21,343 bases of DNA from Chara braunii (Eukaryota; Streptophyta; Charophyceae; Charales; Characeae). The stretch covers positions 68,836 to 90,178 of the forward strand of contig BFEA01000770.1 of assembly GCA_003427395.1 (NCBI GenBank), written 5' to 3'. Shown in pieces: positions 1 to 7,902 of the stretch (the stretch's first letter is position 1; every line of letters starts with the position of its first letter). The position numbers were made by a program, and so were the translations under genes. A model generated the notes under the pieces. That model was not told the DNA's origin. It saw nothing but the letters and a program-made list of their open reading frames with translations, and did no database searches.

Positions 1-240
1 CACAGCTTACTGTCTTTCACTATTCACAACTTGACAGCTCAATAGAGTCAATACTGTCACCGACATTCACAAAGGCTCACACAACACTAGAAAGTAGAAA
101 CCAGTTCTCAACAGACCAATCCCCCAGAAACTTCAAAAAAGAGTACGAAAATCAGAAAGAAACAGAACTTTGAACTTTGAAGTTGGACTTTCTAATTCAT
201 ATTCGTATGAAAATTGAAAATTTAAACTGTTAAGTTATTC
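1..240. other. AT-rich non-coding stretch, no feature recognised
   Basis: No open frame with protein-like composition and no repeat or RNA signal is visible here. A short local duplication of the type TTTGAA/TTTGAAG occurs near 170-182. The stretch looks like ordinary AT-rich intergenic DNA. Confidence 0.5.
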
Positions 241-255
241 AGATCTGCGTAAGAA

Positions 256-305
256 CAGATCTGAGATCTGGTCAGGACCAGATCTAAGACGGGATCTCAG
301 ATCTG
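256..305. repeat. Nested palindromes built on AGATCT
   Basis: Two inverted repeats are nested. The outer arms are CAGATCTGAGATC at 256-268 and its exact complement at 293-305. The inner arms are AGATCTGGTC at 264-273 and GACCAGATCT at 276-285, with a 2-base gap. AGATCT itself recurs several times in the segment. On either strand it could fold into alternative hairpins. It could be the end of a foldback element, or simple expansion of a palindromic hexamer. Confidence 0.8.
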
Positions 306-311
306 ACCAAA

Positions 312-315
<4 letters not shown>

Positions 316-346
<31 letters not shown>
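316..346. repeat. (TC)n microsatellite
   Basis: An uninterrupted TC dinucleotide run of about 31 bases, directly after the AGATCT palindrome cluster. The same dinucleotide class recurs at about ten places in the window. Confidence 0.95.
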
Positions 347-347
<1 letters not shown>

Positions 348-511
348 GCTTGATGTTCTGTGGTGCTTTGCAGCCAGTGCTTCATTTTTGGAATCAGACT
401 CATCCTCATCCAATGAGCGACCAGCGTAGAACAACAGCAGAGGGAGCTGTTGGTAGTGTCTGGCGACGTCCGGTAGGCCCTGAAACGGCCAAAAAATACC
501 AGGGGCATTTT

Positions 512-1062
512 TGGGGGGTGGCATAGGACCCAAAAAACGTCCTAGGCCCCCCGAAAAAAAAAATTCGAATTTTTCAAAATTGGACCCAATCCAGACCTAC
601 CGGACCAGACACCGGACCCATACCCAGACAACCAGACCGTCTGGATTCCGGTCCAGACGTCCGGCCGGTTGCCATGATATAGAGGGGACCCCTGCAAGCA
701 TAGGGCGCTCGCAAACGAGGTACAAACAACTTTTGGCTGAGGGTCACATCAGAATTCCGCACGAAACTGACGATAAAAAAGAAAATAACCAAATCACACT
801 AAGGCACCCCCCTTTTAAACCCCTTTAGCCCCTTTAAAATTCATTTACACTCCCCTCCCCCCCCGTTGACAACCAACACTCAGAAAAAGAAAAGAGACCC
901 GGATTTGGGCTCATCTCGGAGAGAGCAGAAAAGACCACTGCCAATTTTTTATTATTTTTATTATTTTTATTATTATTTTTATTTCTTTTTCGCCCATTCC
1001 CGAGTATCCCGGGCGTCATGCCCGGGTGTGACCGGCCGGTCCAGAGTGCCCAGTTATGAAAA
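512..1062 (+). mobile_element. Dispersed TIR-type element, copy A (non-coding)
   Basis: The interior at about 718-935 aligns on the same strand with 8012-8225 (copy B). The shared blocks include GAGGGTCACATCAG, AATCACACTAAGGCA, a TTTAAACCCCTTT stretch and the GACA.CCAACACT block. Both ends are GC-rich and self-complementary. A stem-loop lies at 513-552 (G6...ATAGGAC paired with GTCCTA...C6), and CCCGGGC-GTCAT-GCCCGGG at 1008-1026. The motif GGGCATGAC, read on the minus strand near 1013-1022, also occurs at the left end of copy B. An A/T-rich (TTATT)n stretch fills 946-990. No transposase is present, so it looks like a non-autonomous DNA transposon. Exact ends and target-site duplication were not resolved. 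Confidence 0.6.
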
Positions 1063-1397
1063 TCTTCCTAGGCAAGTTCTGCATAAAATTGAATAAAATA
1101 CAAGTAGAGAAACCCTCATCCCCTGATAGCAGTAGAGCTACCGTCTTCACCCGACTATAACGCCCAGTCATTATAGCTGTATTTCGGGCATTTTTCAGTC
1201 CAGATGCAGCGATAATGACCAAGCGTGGGTGAAGGGGGTGAAGAGAGGTGAAAAATCATGTACACACAGACAAACGAGTCCGCAAGAAACCGCTGCGACA
1301 ACTGCGACAGTGCAGACTCTGCAGACTACAACACCTTCACAGTACCTAGTTAAGAAACAGGACACTCCATACAGACTGAAAACCTCCACAGTAATTG

Positions 1398-1430
<33 letters not shown>

Positions 1431-1948
1431 AGACTCTGCACAGACGTTGCGGCTGCAGACTGCAAACCTTCACGGGAAGAAAGGAACTGATCTTGATCCG
1501 CCTCCAGTCCCTTACGCGACTGGATAGACCGTCCCGCAACGGTTGTGCCCAATTAGCATATACATACAGAGGACTCGGTCGAAAACACTTTGCTGATAAA
1601 TTTATTACCAATCGTCGGATTCGATCTCAAAATCCAAAAAATGGCAAATACCATATTTAGTATTTATACTTCTGTGCAGTTTGAATCTCCTACCTGCCCG
1701 TACAATATCCCTACACACACTGGAATCATTTGCCCTCGCTGATTTGAATGACTGATATGAATGAGCCTTTAGCAAATGGACTGATGCAGTGATGCTGAAA
1801 TAGGAGATGCAAACCAAGATTGCTCTACAAAAACAGGACAAGGCTCATTGGGATGATAATAATATGTCCTCATAAGAACCAAAACAATGGGGACACAAAA
1901 GAATGGGGACCACATATTGACACGACCTCGGCAATACCAAACGACAAC
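1063..1948. other. Non-coding stretch with a 28-base A run
   Basis: No protein-like frame was found on either strand; the open frames are short and of mixed composition. The only clear structure is an A28 run at 1401-1428, which could be the tail of a degraded retroelement. No TSD was found around it. Confidence 0.5.
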
Positions 1949-1975
1949 CTCCCTCCCTCCCTCCCTCCCTCTCTC

Positions 1976-2066
<91 letters not shown>

Positions 2067-2076
2067 TTTTTTTTTT

Positions 2077-2165
<89 letters not shown>

Positions 2166-2170
2166 TTTTT
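1949..2170. repeat. Compound polypyrimidine tract: (CCCT)n, (CT)n, T16, (CT)n
   Basis: About 220 bases of almost pure pyrimidine on the plus strand. The tract runs from (CCCT)n through a long (CT)n array, T16 at 2066-2081, and a second (CT)n array, ending in a T run before 2171. Each half finishes with a TTT interruption, a short CT block and a T run, so the tract looks like a duplicated unit of about 100 bases. Long mirror-symmetric pyrimidine tracts of this kind are able to form triplex (H-DNA) structures. Frames through it encode only Ser-Leu or Arg-Glu repeats and are not genes. Confidence 0.95.
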
Positions 2171-2752
2171 CGTTTGGCACATCATTATTGCCTACGCTGA
2201 GCCAAAAGCTCACAACCGCACAGAGATCGCTGCTCTTCCAATCCTCAAACATACATCGAAAATGAATTGGATTTATTATTGGGGGGGGCGGGAGGGGATG
2301 GCGGGGGGCGGGGGAGGGGAGGTGGTTTAGTGTAGGAGAGGAACAAGGAAAACCCAGAAGAGGTGGATGTGAACAGTCATATCAGCCAGACACCAGGCAA
2401 ATATCCACTTTCACAGGCTGGTTGATTGTTCTATCGTGCTGGAAGCAAAACCACACCATCAAATGAATTCCCCAAAAAATGCCTACGGTGTCTCAACGCC
2501 TCGGGGCCCCTGCTGGTCCCTTCAATGCTTGCAAGCAGATGCATAGGAAATGAATATGCACACCCTGCAACTGTCCCCTTCATCCGCCTGCAAGGCATTG
2601 CCGCAGTGCCCCTCCATATCCCTACACCGTAGCATCAGGGTCATCATGTCCGACGAGGTGCCGCTGTGCCAGTCTGAAGTACAGCAGCAGCATGGTTGCC
2701 ATGCATGACCTGCATTCAACAAACAATAATAAGATGTCAATGATAGACAGCA

Positions 2753-2757
<5 letters not shown>
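2171..2757. other. Non-coding stretch with a G-rich patch
   Basis: No recognisable gene. A G-rich block at 2281-2326 contains several runs of three or more G separated by short spacers, which fits the general pattern for G-quadruplexes. Short open frames on both strands lack domain-like character. Confidence 0.5.
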
Positions 2758-2822
<65 letters not shown>

Positions 2823-2829
2823 ACACACA
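2758..2829. repeat. (GA)n microsatellite followed by (CA)n
   Basis: A GA array of about 63 bases that switches to a short ACACACAC run at 2821-2829. Dinucleotide arrays joined in this way commonly arise by slippage at a boundary mutation. Confidence 0.95.
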
Positions 2830-3259
2830 CTCTCCTGCCCCTCTGCCCCTATAGAGCTCTGCCTCCTACCGGTTCCCTTCCTCCCTCCCCTTGTATGCTA
2901 CTAGTAAATGTATACAAATGAGCATCATAAAGAGAACAGACAAATATAAGCTGAAGATCTGAAGAAAAATGAACAGGAGTATATCTCCCCCTTCACTCTG
3001 CCTCCTTTCACCTCGAGCAAATGCGCTGCTAAGTCACACGGGGGTGTGGGCAGCTGGCGCTCAACCCGAATCAACGTGGCCAGCCTTGTACGTGACCGGC
3101 GTAGTAAAAGGGGATCTGCAAGGACAAATGAAAGGGGTAAACCCCCCCCCAAAGAAAGACAAAGTAAACATATAGGTGGCAAAGGGGTTTCAAGTTTGAA
3201 GTTTGAACAGATTTATTGTGCTCCATGTTACTTGCGATGGAGGTAAAAGTTTAAGAATT

Positions 3260-3262
<3 letters not shown>
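2830..3262. other. Non-coding stretch, no feature recognised
   Basis: Mixed-composition DNA between two microsatellites. The short frames on both strands show no domain, signal peptide or splice context that I could defend. Confidence 0.45.
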
Positions 3263-3293
<31 letters not shown>

Positions 3294-3319
3294 AATCCTC
3301 AGACACACACACACACACA
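3263..3319. repeat. (CT)n and (CA)n microsatellite pair
   Basis: A CT array of about 28 bases at 3263-3291, a 10-base spacer, then an AC array at 3302-3319. Confidence 0.95.
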
Positions 3320-3406
3320 TGCACACTCTTGTCAGAGGTTTGGATCGACAGTCTGCTAGGATTGCAGGGTTGCTGTGAATACGGTCGACCACTTTTCAGA
3401 AACTAG

Positions 3407-3491
3407 AGTGCTTATCAATCAATTCAAAAACTAGAGTATACTCTCGGGGATATCGCCAATTTTGGCGGGCGAGGCAAGTGCTTATCAATCA
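3407..3491. repeat. 15-bp direct repeats with 70-bp period
   Basis: AGTGCTTATCAATCA occurs exactly at 3407-3421 and again at 3477-3491. The 55 bases between hold a second copy of the preceding AAACTAGAGT motif and a small hairpin, GCCAATTTTGGC. Exact 15-bp repeats are the right length for a target-site duplication, but the enclosed segment lacks a poly-A tail or terminal repeats. A decayed tandem duplication is equally likely. Confidence 0.7.
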
Positions 3492-4099
3492 GTCAAATGC
3501 ATCCTGGGCAGACTGTCAGGATTCAACCTCCTAGTCCGATGAAACCGTCTGGGACAAGGATGTTTTTTTAGCTTTTATTTTGTAGGATTGTATGTAGCGA
3601 GCACGACAACACACATGCACATATATAATCATAAATGCACACCGAAGCTTTCTCATTCATTCCTGTCCTCTACTCCCCGCTCCTTTGCCTAAGTTATTTC
3701 CCTCTTTGAAATGCTTACTTACATTATTGCAATAAAATATTAAAAAATACATTATTGCAAATGCAAACTTACATTATTGCAAATCCCAGTAGAACCCTAC
3801 GAGGATCAACGGCCGCCTTGCGTGATTTCCGTGATCGCCTCCCTTCACCAGTTATCAGTTCTTCCGCATTGCCCGAGTCCTTCCGCACAATAGCAACAGG
3901 AAGGCCTGACTTCGACGGTGACGAAAACTGCTGTATAAAGCGGCTATACCATGTTCCTGTGATAATCGGCAGACACACCCGCCCCACTTAAATGTCAGAT
4001 TGGCTCAATTTTTATACGAGTAGCAGTAGACACAAGAACCTACTGGGCAAGCAAGCAATGGACGACGGACCTGTGAGGGTAAGGGGCCAGAAAGGTGAA
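3492..4099. other. Non-coding stretch with a threefold ACATTATTGCAA repeat
   Basis: ACATTATTGCAA occurs three times, at 3721-3732, 3749-3760 and 3771-3782, in AT-rich context. The frame at 3755-3991 is open but has no recognisable domain. I see no gene that can be supported. Confidence 0.55.

Positions 4100-4182
<83 letters not shown>
4100..4182. repeat. 83-base homopolymeric G run
   Basis: An uninterrupted G run of 83 bases, preceded by AAAGGTGAA and followed by a purine-rich AGGAGGAAGAAG segment. Frames across it give polyglycine or polyproline and are not genes. G runs this long are rare, slip easily and form G-quadruplexes, so the exact length in the assembly is doubtful. Confidence 0.95.
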
Positions 4183-4183
<1 letters not shown>

Positions 4184-4661
4184 GGAGGAAGAAGAGCGAA
4201 GGGGAAGAAACAAAAGGCAAACATCAGGAGGATAATAATTTGGTATTTGAAGCTTGACGCTCAAATCAAATGCAAGGGACAGAGTCACAGAGGCAGACAG
4301 CATAATAATTATTAATTTGTGCTAGTTTTCAGAATTTTTTGCTTCCGCGTCGTGGCTGAATGGTATACACGTAATGGAAGTGACATAAATAAAAATAAAG
4401 GCAACTAACTAAATGTTGAGGTCAATAAAGAGGTAAATAATAATAAAGGCAACTAACGTTGAAGTAAATAAAAATAAATTTTAACAAACGCAACTAATGT
4501 GAAAAAAGTGCAGCACTACATACTAAAAAATAATAAATAATAATCTGAGCTTTCAAAAAAAGTTTAAAAAACATTAAAAACAAAAACAAAAAAACAGATC
4601 AACGTAAAAGAGAGGAAATGAGATGCTGATGAAGTCTCTGGGATCTCAAAATCAAAAGCTT
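4183..4661. repeat. AT-rich stretch with a decayed 42-48-bp tandem repeat
   Basis: AAAGGCAACTAAC occurs at 4397-4409 and 4445-4457, with a degenerate third copy near 4486-4499, embedded in AATAAA-rich DNA. The spacing is about 48 then about 42 bases. There is no gene in the interval. A box-A-like GTGGCTGAATGGT near 4351 has no matching box B. Confidence 0.55.
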
Positions 4662-4680
4662 TTAAACAACCAGTACCTCC
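4662..4680 (+). mobile_element. Single-ended fragment resembling the TTAA family terminus
   Basis: The sequence starts with TTAA and continues AACAACCAGTACCTCC, matching the left end of the 128-bp element at 6032 (AACCACCAGTACCTACC) with few changes. The next bases also keep an ATTTTCCG-like patch comparable with ATTTTTCG in that element. I found no opposite terminus within the following 400 bases. It looks like a truncated copy, with the gag debris beginning downstream. Confidence 0.4.
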
Positions 4681-5020
4681 AGCCCTCATTTTCCGAAGGT
4701 GGCCCCCCCCCTGCATGCCAAAAAAGCCTAACCTCCATGGAGGCATTCTTGTTTGCTTTTGGCTGGTCCGGACAGCGGCAATTTGTACTATCTAAAATAA
4801 TATAACAAAAATCACTTATGAATTACTTTTTTTATCTTTGTTTTCATCTATTCTATTAAATTTTCTTCTGAGACTGAATAATACTATCTATTTTTATTGC
4901 AAATTATATGATCATTTTATTGGCTGGTGTCGCCAGTCTTTTTTTTTTTTTTTTTTAATGTGGTCCGATGCGGTATCGGAGCAAGAGGACAGTGGCGCCA
5001 GTCAGGGGAGGACTTACGCT
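4681..5020. other. Non-coding stretch up to the gag fragment
   Basis: AT-rich DNA with a T17 run at about 4940-4956. There are no protein-like frames. The homology to the gag arm begins abruptly at 5021. Confidence 0.45.
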
Positions 5021-5210
5021 GCTGTCGCGGCCGGAGGGAGGCCGCAAGGAAGAGGAGGATGCCAGGGCCAAGGGGGCCGGGGCCTCAGGTAACCGTTCCC
5101 AGGGCGATCAGGGGGTTGGCGGTAGAGGAGGAAACCGCCAAGAGGGAGGAAGGGGTCAAGGTCCCCCGCAAAACCATTCTGGTAACCGTTCACCTAATAG
5201 GGGTAATAGG
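5021..5210 (+). pseudogene. gag: Retrotransposon gag fragment, plus-strand arm of an inverted duplication
   Basis: This 190-bp fragment encodes the basic, Gly/Arg/Gln/Asn-rich linker that precedes the zinc knuckle in LTR-retrotransposon Gag proteins. It reads GNRSQGDQGVGGRGGNR and then GNRSPNRGNR in one open frame (4968-5222). It matches 5586-5773 on the opposite strand with only four substitutions and two one-base indels. It has no zinc knuckle of its own, because similarity stops at 5210 and a stop codon follows at about 5220. This arm keeps one reading frame across the poly-G patches where the other copy is shifted. It is a partial copy and cannot make a working Gag. The function is known from the family; the inverted arrangement is seen directly. 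Confidence 0.75.
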
Positions 5211-5378
5211 CCACGCCTGTGAGGGAAGTGCCTAGAGAGACTCTAACAAAAGCAGTCTCTGGACAGCTATCTGGGCACCGGCCTGCAACCTCTGCCATAG
5301 GCTCATGTGGTGTGGGAGTTTCTTGCCGGCTCGTGCTCGTTTCCCCACATGGCCTTTTGGTAGGGGCAGTTGCGACCC

Positions 5379-5856
5379 CTACCGGCGGCTGCCTTTTGCC
5401 TGCTGGGCAGCCCATCGGGCCTCTCTATACTTTGGACAAAATCGAATGATGTGGCCAGGGTCACCGCAAAATACGCACTGCCCCTCATCCACACGCTGAT
5501 GCCAAACGCGCTGGTCCAGGCCCAAATCCTCCCAAGGTCGGCCCTGTGGCAGACCTGGGTGCCAACCACCTCTCCTATAGGGTGACCTATTACCCCTATT
5601 AGGTGAACGGTTACCAGAACGGTTTTGCGGGGGACCTTGACCCCTTCCTCCCGCTTGGCGGTTTCCTCCTCTACCGCCAACCCCCTGATCGCCCTGGGAA
5701 CGGTTACCTGAGGCCCGGCCCCTTGGCCCTGGCCTCCTCCTCTTCCTTGCAGCCTCCCTCCGGCCGCGACAGCCTGTTGAAGCGAGCTTGCATCTGAACT
5801 GTGTCTTGGTTTCCATATCTTCGAGCTTTGAGTTGGGCGCTAGGCGCCAGTGTGAT
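5379..5856 (-). pseudogene. gag: LTR-retrotransposon Gag C-terminal part with CCHC zinc knuckle, frameshifted
   Basis: Gag packages retroelement RNA into virus-like particles, and its CCHC knuckle binds nucleic acid. The knuckle is visible at 5436-5477 as C-V-F-C, four residues, H, four residues, C (CX2CX4HX4C). It follows a basic Gly/Arg/Gln/Asn-rich linker. Upstream on the same strand, a helix-like stretch containing QMQARFNRL reads in a different frame. The two are separated by two one-base deletions in G/C runs near 5713-5726 relative to the plus-strand arm, so the copy is frameshifted. The reading frame upstream closes at a stop at 5857-5859, and the frame after the knuckle stops at 5379. 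No protease, reverse transcriptase, integrase or LTR is recognisable nearby. This is a gag relic; I cannot say whether it is Ty3- or Ty1-type. Confidence 0.8.
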
Positions 5857-6031
5857 TCACCATCTGGTTGTACGCATGTGAAGTGACGAAGTATGCGAGT
5901 CTGATTGCAGATGGACCACGGATCAGATATTAAACTGATCAGTCATTTTGGTCCCATAGCACTCTTCATCTGCAGAACCCGGAGTGTCAGATTTTTTATT
6001 CTCAAGTTTGCCTGGGTGAGGTGCTTGTGGT
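5857..6031. other. Short intergenic stretch between gag relic and MITE
   Basis: A frame on the minus strand continuing upstream of the gag relic shows some Gag-like character but is interrupted. Nothing else is supportable. Confidence 0.35.
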
Positions 6032-6159
6032 TTAAACCACCAGTACCTACCGCATTTTTCGTACCCCCCCCCGCGTTCAAATGAATGTGGACCGGAGGTG
6101 CAGGCCGATTCGCCTACCGTGTTAACGGCCGCCCCAACCGGTAGGTACTGGCGGTTTAA
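6032..6159. mobile_element. 128-bp MITE with TTAA-flanked terminal inverted repeats
   Basis: TTAA at 6032-6035 is followed by ACCACCAGTACCTACCG. At the other end CGGTAGGTACTGGCGGT at 6139-6155 precedes TTAA at 6156-6159. Including the TTAA, the arms match at 20 of 21 positions. A TTAA target duplication is characteristic of piggyBac-type elements, but no transposase is present and the terminal sequence is not a piggyBac signature that I can confirm. The interior has a C9-10 run and no open frame. Related ends occur at 4662 and at 20131/20956, so this is a small family. Confidence 0.75.
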
Positions 6160-6317
6160 GAAGGTTGATTCAATATATCCCTTCTTTGTTTTCCTTCTAT
6201 TTCGGGCAAGGCTACACCGACTCATCTCCTGTCTATGCACGCAGTGGGCACTACGCCGCTGCCCCAACTTCAAGGTTAGCTGAATCTGTGCTGATTGGCA
6301 CTTAACCATTTGCACAC

Positions 6318-6449
6318 CCGGGTTCCTTTTCTACTGGCGAGTCTAGATTTTACAATACAACTCACTAAAGCTTCCTTTCGGTTGGCCGAAGGAGCCCTCG
6401 TCAGCATTGATGACTCCACAAGTGGAGGGATGACTGACTGTCAGCTTGC
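6318..6449 (-). mobile_element. LINE 3' UTR fragment, second copy
   Basis: This segment aligns along its whole length with 12833-12963, the 3' UTR of the minus-strand LINE (132 versus 131 bases). Shared blocks include GGCCGAAGGA, CAGCATTGAT and CTGTCAGCTTGC. The copy is diverged and has lost its poly-A end and coding part. It shows that the LINE family is, or was, multicopy in this genome. Confidence 0.7.
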
Positions 6450-6967
6450 ACATCTCATACCCAACCGCTCCCAGGTCCTAACACAAATCTGATCAGTATA
6501 AGATACGATAGAAGCCGGGAATCAAATTGAGCCCATCCTATGGACATGCCCATCCTCCGGTACTCGTGTCCATGTGTGATCCTGGGCTTCTGCTTGCTGC
6601 AAACGTGCGCGTCTTGTCGTGACGATTCTGAATTGTGCCGATTGTTCCATCTTATGTGTGGACAGTAGCCCTTGCATCACTGCCACCTTGCCCTTTGAGA
6701 GCCAAGTACACTGAAATTTTCTTATAAATGTCGAGTTTGAGTCCGGGCCTCCTTGAATGCGTGATCTAGGCTTTCCCGCTAGCATAAGATCTCTGCCTCG
6801 ATAAGATTTGTTGTAGTTGCCCATAACTTTTCTCAGGAGTTCCCCGTGTCTTCAGGTGTGACGTTGCATCTCCCTCTCCAGATTACCCATAATGTAGCCT
6901 CCCATGATTATCTCTACACTATTAAAAATTCTAGCGTCACAAATCTGAAATCCAGGGTGTCGTGGTC
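6450..6967. other. Stretch without a recognised gene
   Basis: A minus-strand frame at 6522-6824 is open for about 100 codons with fairly normal amino-acid composition. It has no recognisable domain and no convincing splice or start context. It may be a degraded retroelement segment upstream of the LINE 3' fragment. Confidence 0.4.
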
Positions 6968-7129
6968 CTACCGGACTGACGGCCCAGATCGTTGAAGGAA
7001 TGTAACAAATCTGTGATCTGGGCCGACCGGTGCTACCGGACTGATGACCCAAATCGTTGAAGAAATGTAACAAATCTGTGATCTGGGCCGTAGGGTGCTA
7101 CCGGACTGAGCGATCTGGGCCGTTGGGTG
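6968..7129. repeat. 65-bp tandem repeat, two full units and a deleted unit
   Basis: Each unit begins CTACCGGACTGA. Units at 6968-7032 and 7033-7097 are both 65 bp and share CGTTGAAG, AATGTAACAAATCTGTG and ATCTGGGCCG. The third unit (7098-7129) is 32 bp and has lost the middle. A fourth start at 7130 runs into the foldback. Such an array arises by unequal exchange or slippage. Confidence 0.85.
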
Positions 7130-7229
7130 CTACCGGACTGACGGCCTGGACTGATGCAGTCTTAAGATCTTAAGACTGTGCCTGAATATAGGCTGTTGGC
7201 CCAGTACCTCGGGCCCAACGGCCGAGATA
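7112..7229. repeat. Foldback with a perfect 22-bp palindromic core
   Basis: The core at 7157-7178 is CAGTCTTAAGA followed directly by its exact complement. Outside it, GGCCGTTGGG at 7119-7128 pairs with CCCAACGGCC at 7213-7222, with imperfect pairing between. The arms thus extend about 55 bases on each side. The left arm overlaps the end of the 65-bp tandem array. Confidence 0.75.
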
Positions 7230-7273
7230 GCAGGCAACTTTGGGTACCTCACGCCGGCACCACTTTTTGTCCA

Positions 7274-7298
7274 AGAGAGAGAGAGAGAGAGAGAGAGA
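7274..7298. repeat. (GA)n microsatellite
   Basis: A short AG/GA array that stands at the left edge of the first copy of the duplicated segment at 7299-7410. Confidence 0.95.
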
Positions 7299-7424
7299 CC
7301 CCAATCTAACTAACTGCACCCCCCCGCCCCCCCACGATCAAGTGTAGTTTCCGTGCCGATCACTTTCATATCTGACCCGTGGTCCACCGAGAGTCCTTTA
7401 AAAAAAAAAAGAAAAAAACGGCAC

Positions 7425-7485
<61 letters not shown>

Positions 7486-7639
7486 ACGAAAAAGAAAATT
7501 GGAGCACCCCAGTCCCAATCTAACTACTTAATGGACACCCCACAAAAACCTAACTAACTACGCCCCCCTCCACCCACACAATCAAGTGTAGTATCTGTTC
7601 TGATCACTTTCATATCTGATACGTGGTCCATCAGGACCT

Positions 7640-7675
<36 letters not shown>
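7299..7675. repeat. Duplicated segment with 244-bp period and poly-A ends
   Basis: CCAATCTAACTA, ATCAAGTGTAGT, GATCACTTTCATATCTGA and CGTGGTCCA occur in the same order in 7299-7410 and in 7513-7675. The common anchor ATCAAGTGTAG lies at 7337 and 7581. Each copy ends in an A run (interrupted near 7400; A32 at 7644-7675), and GA arrays lie before both copies (7274-7298 and 7429-7482). The A-terminated layout suggests two copies of a small retroposed sequence, or a segmental tandem duplication. There is no open frame. Confidence 0.75.
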
Positions 7676-7677
<2 letters not shown>

Positions 7678-7902
7678 AAGGGCATGCCAAGAGAGAGAGT
7701 CAAATCTACCTCGACGGCGGGCCCCCACTTCCCCGCAACATTCCTCCACCCTCTTCTCATTTTTTTCTCTCCTTCATTTTTTTGCAAGCGAAGCGGCAAC
7801 AGGTACCCTTTTCTAACTGTTCAAAAACATTCATTTGCTTCTGTTTTATTTAGTTGAATATTATCAATCCAAAAAATGGGAACAAATGAAAACCCTATAC
7901 AC

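Noticed and set aside
1769-2330. Long open frames of 126-147 codons on both strands
   Set aside because: They are translations of the (CT)n/(GA)n tract (Ser-Leu or Arg-Glu repeats) with no flanking coding signal.
3992-4315. Glycine-rich or proline-rich protein frames
   Set aside because: They run through the G83 homopolymer; the flanks have no conserved domain or start context.
4342-4382. tRNA-like box A (GTGGCTGAATGGT)
   Set aside because: No box B within tRNA distance, and the downstream is AT-rich repeat.
5211-5435. Retroviral-type protease after the gag zinc knuckle
   Set aside because: No D-S/T-G active site was seen, and frames are closed by stops soon after the knuckle.
6968-7129. 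CRISPR-like array
   Set aside because: The units are contiguous 65-bp tandem repeats without variable spacers, in eukaryotic repeat DNA.
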